A DNA stretch of 28,352 bases from a virus: IMG/VR virus record IMGVR_UViG_3300009149_000208, positions 1-28,352 of that record; one strand, 5' to 3'. This document shows positions 27,070-28,352 of the stretch, piece after piece. Both the position numbers and the translations under genes were made by a program. The notes beneath the pieces are model-generated. The model did no database searches. It worked only from the letters and a program-made list of their open reading frames with translations, and was not told the DNA's origin. Positions within the stretch are counted from its first letter, which is position 1; each line of letters begins with the position of its first letter.

Positions 27070-27098
27070 ACTATAACATAAGCGGGTATATTTGTCAA
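27070..27098 (-). promoter_or_regulatory. strong leftward promoter of the HNH gene
   Basis: Minus strand: TTGACA (27098-27093, perfect), 17-base spacer ending TGT, TATAGT (27075-27070, five of six). The SD AAGGAGGT follows before ATG 27047. It lies only 17 to 60 bases from the tape measure start on the other strand. Confidence 0.7.
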
Positions 27099-27114
27099 CC
27101 CCAAACCTTATTAA

Positions 27115-28352
27115 GTGAGGTGCAACATTAGTATCTCAATCGGAGATGCACTATTAAAATTAGGTGTAGATACTAAAGATTTAGACAAAGGTCTTAAAGG
27201 TGTAAAAAACACCATTCAGAAGCACCACAAGGCTATTGGATTAGCTATGGCTGCCGCAAGTGCAGCCATTGTGGGGAGTGCCTTAAAGAGTGTTCAGGCT
27301 TATGCCAAGATGGGCGATGAAGTCCAGAAGATGGCACTGAGGACAGGTTTTAGCACTGAAGCATTGTCCGAATTGAGACACGCTGCTGAAATATCGGGGG
27401 CTGAGTTAAGCACCCTTGAAAAGGGCGTTAAGCGAATGTCCAGTACTATACTTGATGCTCAAGATGGGATGGAAACCTATGTAAGAGCTTTTGAGCATAT
27501 CGGTATTAAGGTAGAGGAACTTAAAGGGCTAAAACCTGAAGAACAGTTTATGAAGATAGCTATGGCTATTGCTGAACTTGAGGATGAGACGACAAGGGCA
27601 GCTATCGCCCAAGATATGTTTGGTCGTGCTGGTACTGAACTTTTACCCCTATTCGCTCAAGGTGCTGAGGGGATAGCACAGTTAAGACAAGAAGCTCACG
27701 AACTTGGAATCGTCTTTGACCAGGAAGCAGCCAACACCGCTGCTGAATTAACTGACGCTATGAAGAGGCTTCAGGAAGCGACACAGGGCGTTCAGATAGC
27801 TATAGCTAAGGCTCTGATTCCAACGATACTTCCTTTATTGGAACATGCCAAGGAAATGATTATTGCCTTTAGGGAATGGGCTGAGAAAAATGAAAACCTA
27901 TCTCGGGCAGTTGTTGCTCTTGGATTAGCATTGGCTGCTGGCGCTCCCTTGATGTTAGGTTTGGGGTTCTTGGCTAAAGGGTTAAAAGCAGCCACTGGAG
28001 CGATGGTAGGTTTATCTAGGGCGGTTCTAGCTTTCTTGGCAACTCCCCTGGGATGGTTGCTGCTTGGGTTAGGACTTATAGCTAGAGGACTTTGGGAATT
28101 GTGGGATATCCAGAAAGAAAATGAATACCGGCTGGAGTTGCAAACTAGGATTGTTGAAGAACACGCCAAAGCAGTAAAGGGAGAAGCCAATGAATATGCC
28201 AATTTGCTCAGGGAAGCCGAAGGCTTAGGAGCGGTATTAACGGCGGAACAGAAGGCTTATATGGCATTAACTCCCGCTGTAGAAGCAAATACGAGTGCAA
28301 TTATGGGGAATGCCACCACTCTTGCCGCTGCCCATCAAGCGGCTCAGGACTA
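27115..28352 (+). CDS. tape measure protein, N-terminal part (3' end outside window)
   Basis: Open to the end of the window, more than 400 residues: ISIGDALLKLGVDTKDLDKGLKGV..., long amphipathic helices, KMGDEVQKMALRTGFSTEALSELRHAAEISG, AAIAQDMFGRAGTELLPLFAQGAEGIAQL, then a hydrophobic stretch (VVALGLALAAGAPLMLGLGFLA; LATPLGWLLLGLGLIA). This is a typical phage tail tape measure, which sets tail length and helps DNA passage. No ATG exists at the start. GTG 27115 is the only standard start after the stop at 27112, but its SD-like GAGGTG lies inside it and is instead well spaced for ATT 27127 (product ISISIGD). Confidence 0.85.
   Translation, partial: MRCNISISIGDALLKLGVDTKDLDKGLKGVKNTIQKHHKAIGLAMAAASAAIVGSALKSVQAYAKMGDEVQKMALRTGFSTEALSELRHAAEISGAELSTLEKGVKRMSSTILDAQDGMETYVRAFEHIGIKVEELKGLKPEEQFMKIAMAIAELEDETTRAAIAQDMFGRAGTELLPLFAQGAEGIAQLRQEAHELGIVFDQEAANTAAELTDAMKRLQEATQGVQIAIAKALIPTILPLLEHAKEMIIAFREWAEKNENLSRAVVALGLALAAGAPLMLGLGFLAKGLKAATGAMVGLSRAVLAFLATPLGWLLLGLGLIARGLWELWDIQKENEYRLELQTRIVEEHAKAVKGEANEYANLLREAEGLGAVLTAEQKAYMALTPAVEANTSAIMGNATTLAAAHQAAQD

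Noticed and set aside
26493-27131. 212-codon plus-strand ORF opposite the second HNH gene
   Set aside because: The minus strand holds a complete HNH_3 nuclease with SD and promoter; the plus frame has no recognisable motif.
27792-28202. 136-codon minus-strand ORF inside the tape measure gene
   Set aside because: Low-complexity Ser/Ala-rich shadow of a helical coding region; no SD or domain.
1-28352. CRISPR arrays, tRNA genes, integrase or attachment sites
   Set aside because: Looked for on both strands; no regularly spaced direct repeats of CRISPR type, no tRNA cloverleaf and no recombinase were seen.

Overview
The window is part of the genome of a tailed double-stranded DNA bacteriophage (or a prophage). 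Rightward genes run in the classical order of a long-tailed siphovirus-type virion module: terminase small and large subunits, portal, MuF-type head protein, protease/scaffold, decoration proteins, major capsid, head-tail connectors, tail completion, tail tube, frameshifted tail chaperone and tape measure (cut by the window end). No integrase, lysis gene, ribosomal gene or tRNA was seen. Base composition is moderately AT-rich and Shine-Dalgarno (SD) sequences are strong (AGGAGG type), so the host is a bacterium using ordinary sigma-70-like promoters. The host lineage cannot be told from the sequence.

Layout. Positions 1-8643 are an early/replication region of tightly packed, often 4-base-overlapping small genes: a phosphoesterase tail, a DUF4406-like protein, HNH-type proteins, a RecA/DnaB-like P-loop ATPase preceded by an iteron cluster (candidate origin), several small zinc-binding proteins, a short cytosine-C5-methyltransferase-like protein and an N6/N4 methyltransferase with four SPPY motifs. 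Positions 8644-10545 are an accessory zone: a terminator, two unknown genes, a structured small RNA with its own strong promoter, and a three-gene leftward operon. Positions 10546-28352 are the packaging, head and tail operon.

The most unusual locus is at 15047-16618. The MuF head protein is split by a 262-residue Hint/intein domain inserted inside its conserved HPN-CxC motif. A 222-codon gene for a homing-endonuclease-like protein (PD-(D/E)XK/DUF559/Vsr style, with a C-terminal helix-turn-helix) lies wholly inside the intein DNA on the opposite strand. It has its own perfect SD and a TTGACC-18-TATAAT promoter, both written inside the intein's C-terminal codons. Sense and antisense codons are in register, and the sense strand contains no TTA, CTA or TCA codon across the overlap.

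Two further leftward HNH endonucleases sit directly against the start codons of rightward genes (an adenine/cytosine-N4 methyltransferase and the tape measure). Each leftward transcription unit, the small RNA and an RHH regulator have individual sigma-70-like promoters, mostly with an extended -10. This is the signature of autonomous moron/homing cassettes laid over the main phage operon. Other notable points are a double -1 slippery site in the tail chaperone, a ChaB-protease-scaffold polyprotein with two internal in-frame starts, an apparent ATT or GTG start for the tape measure, and two leaderless-looking promoters.
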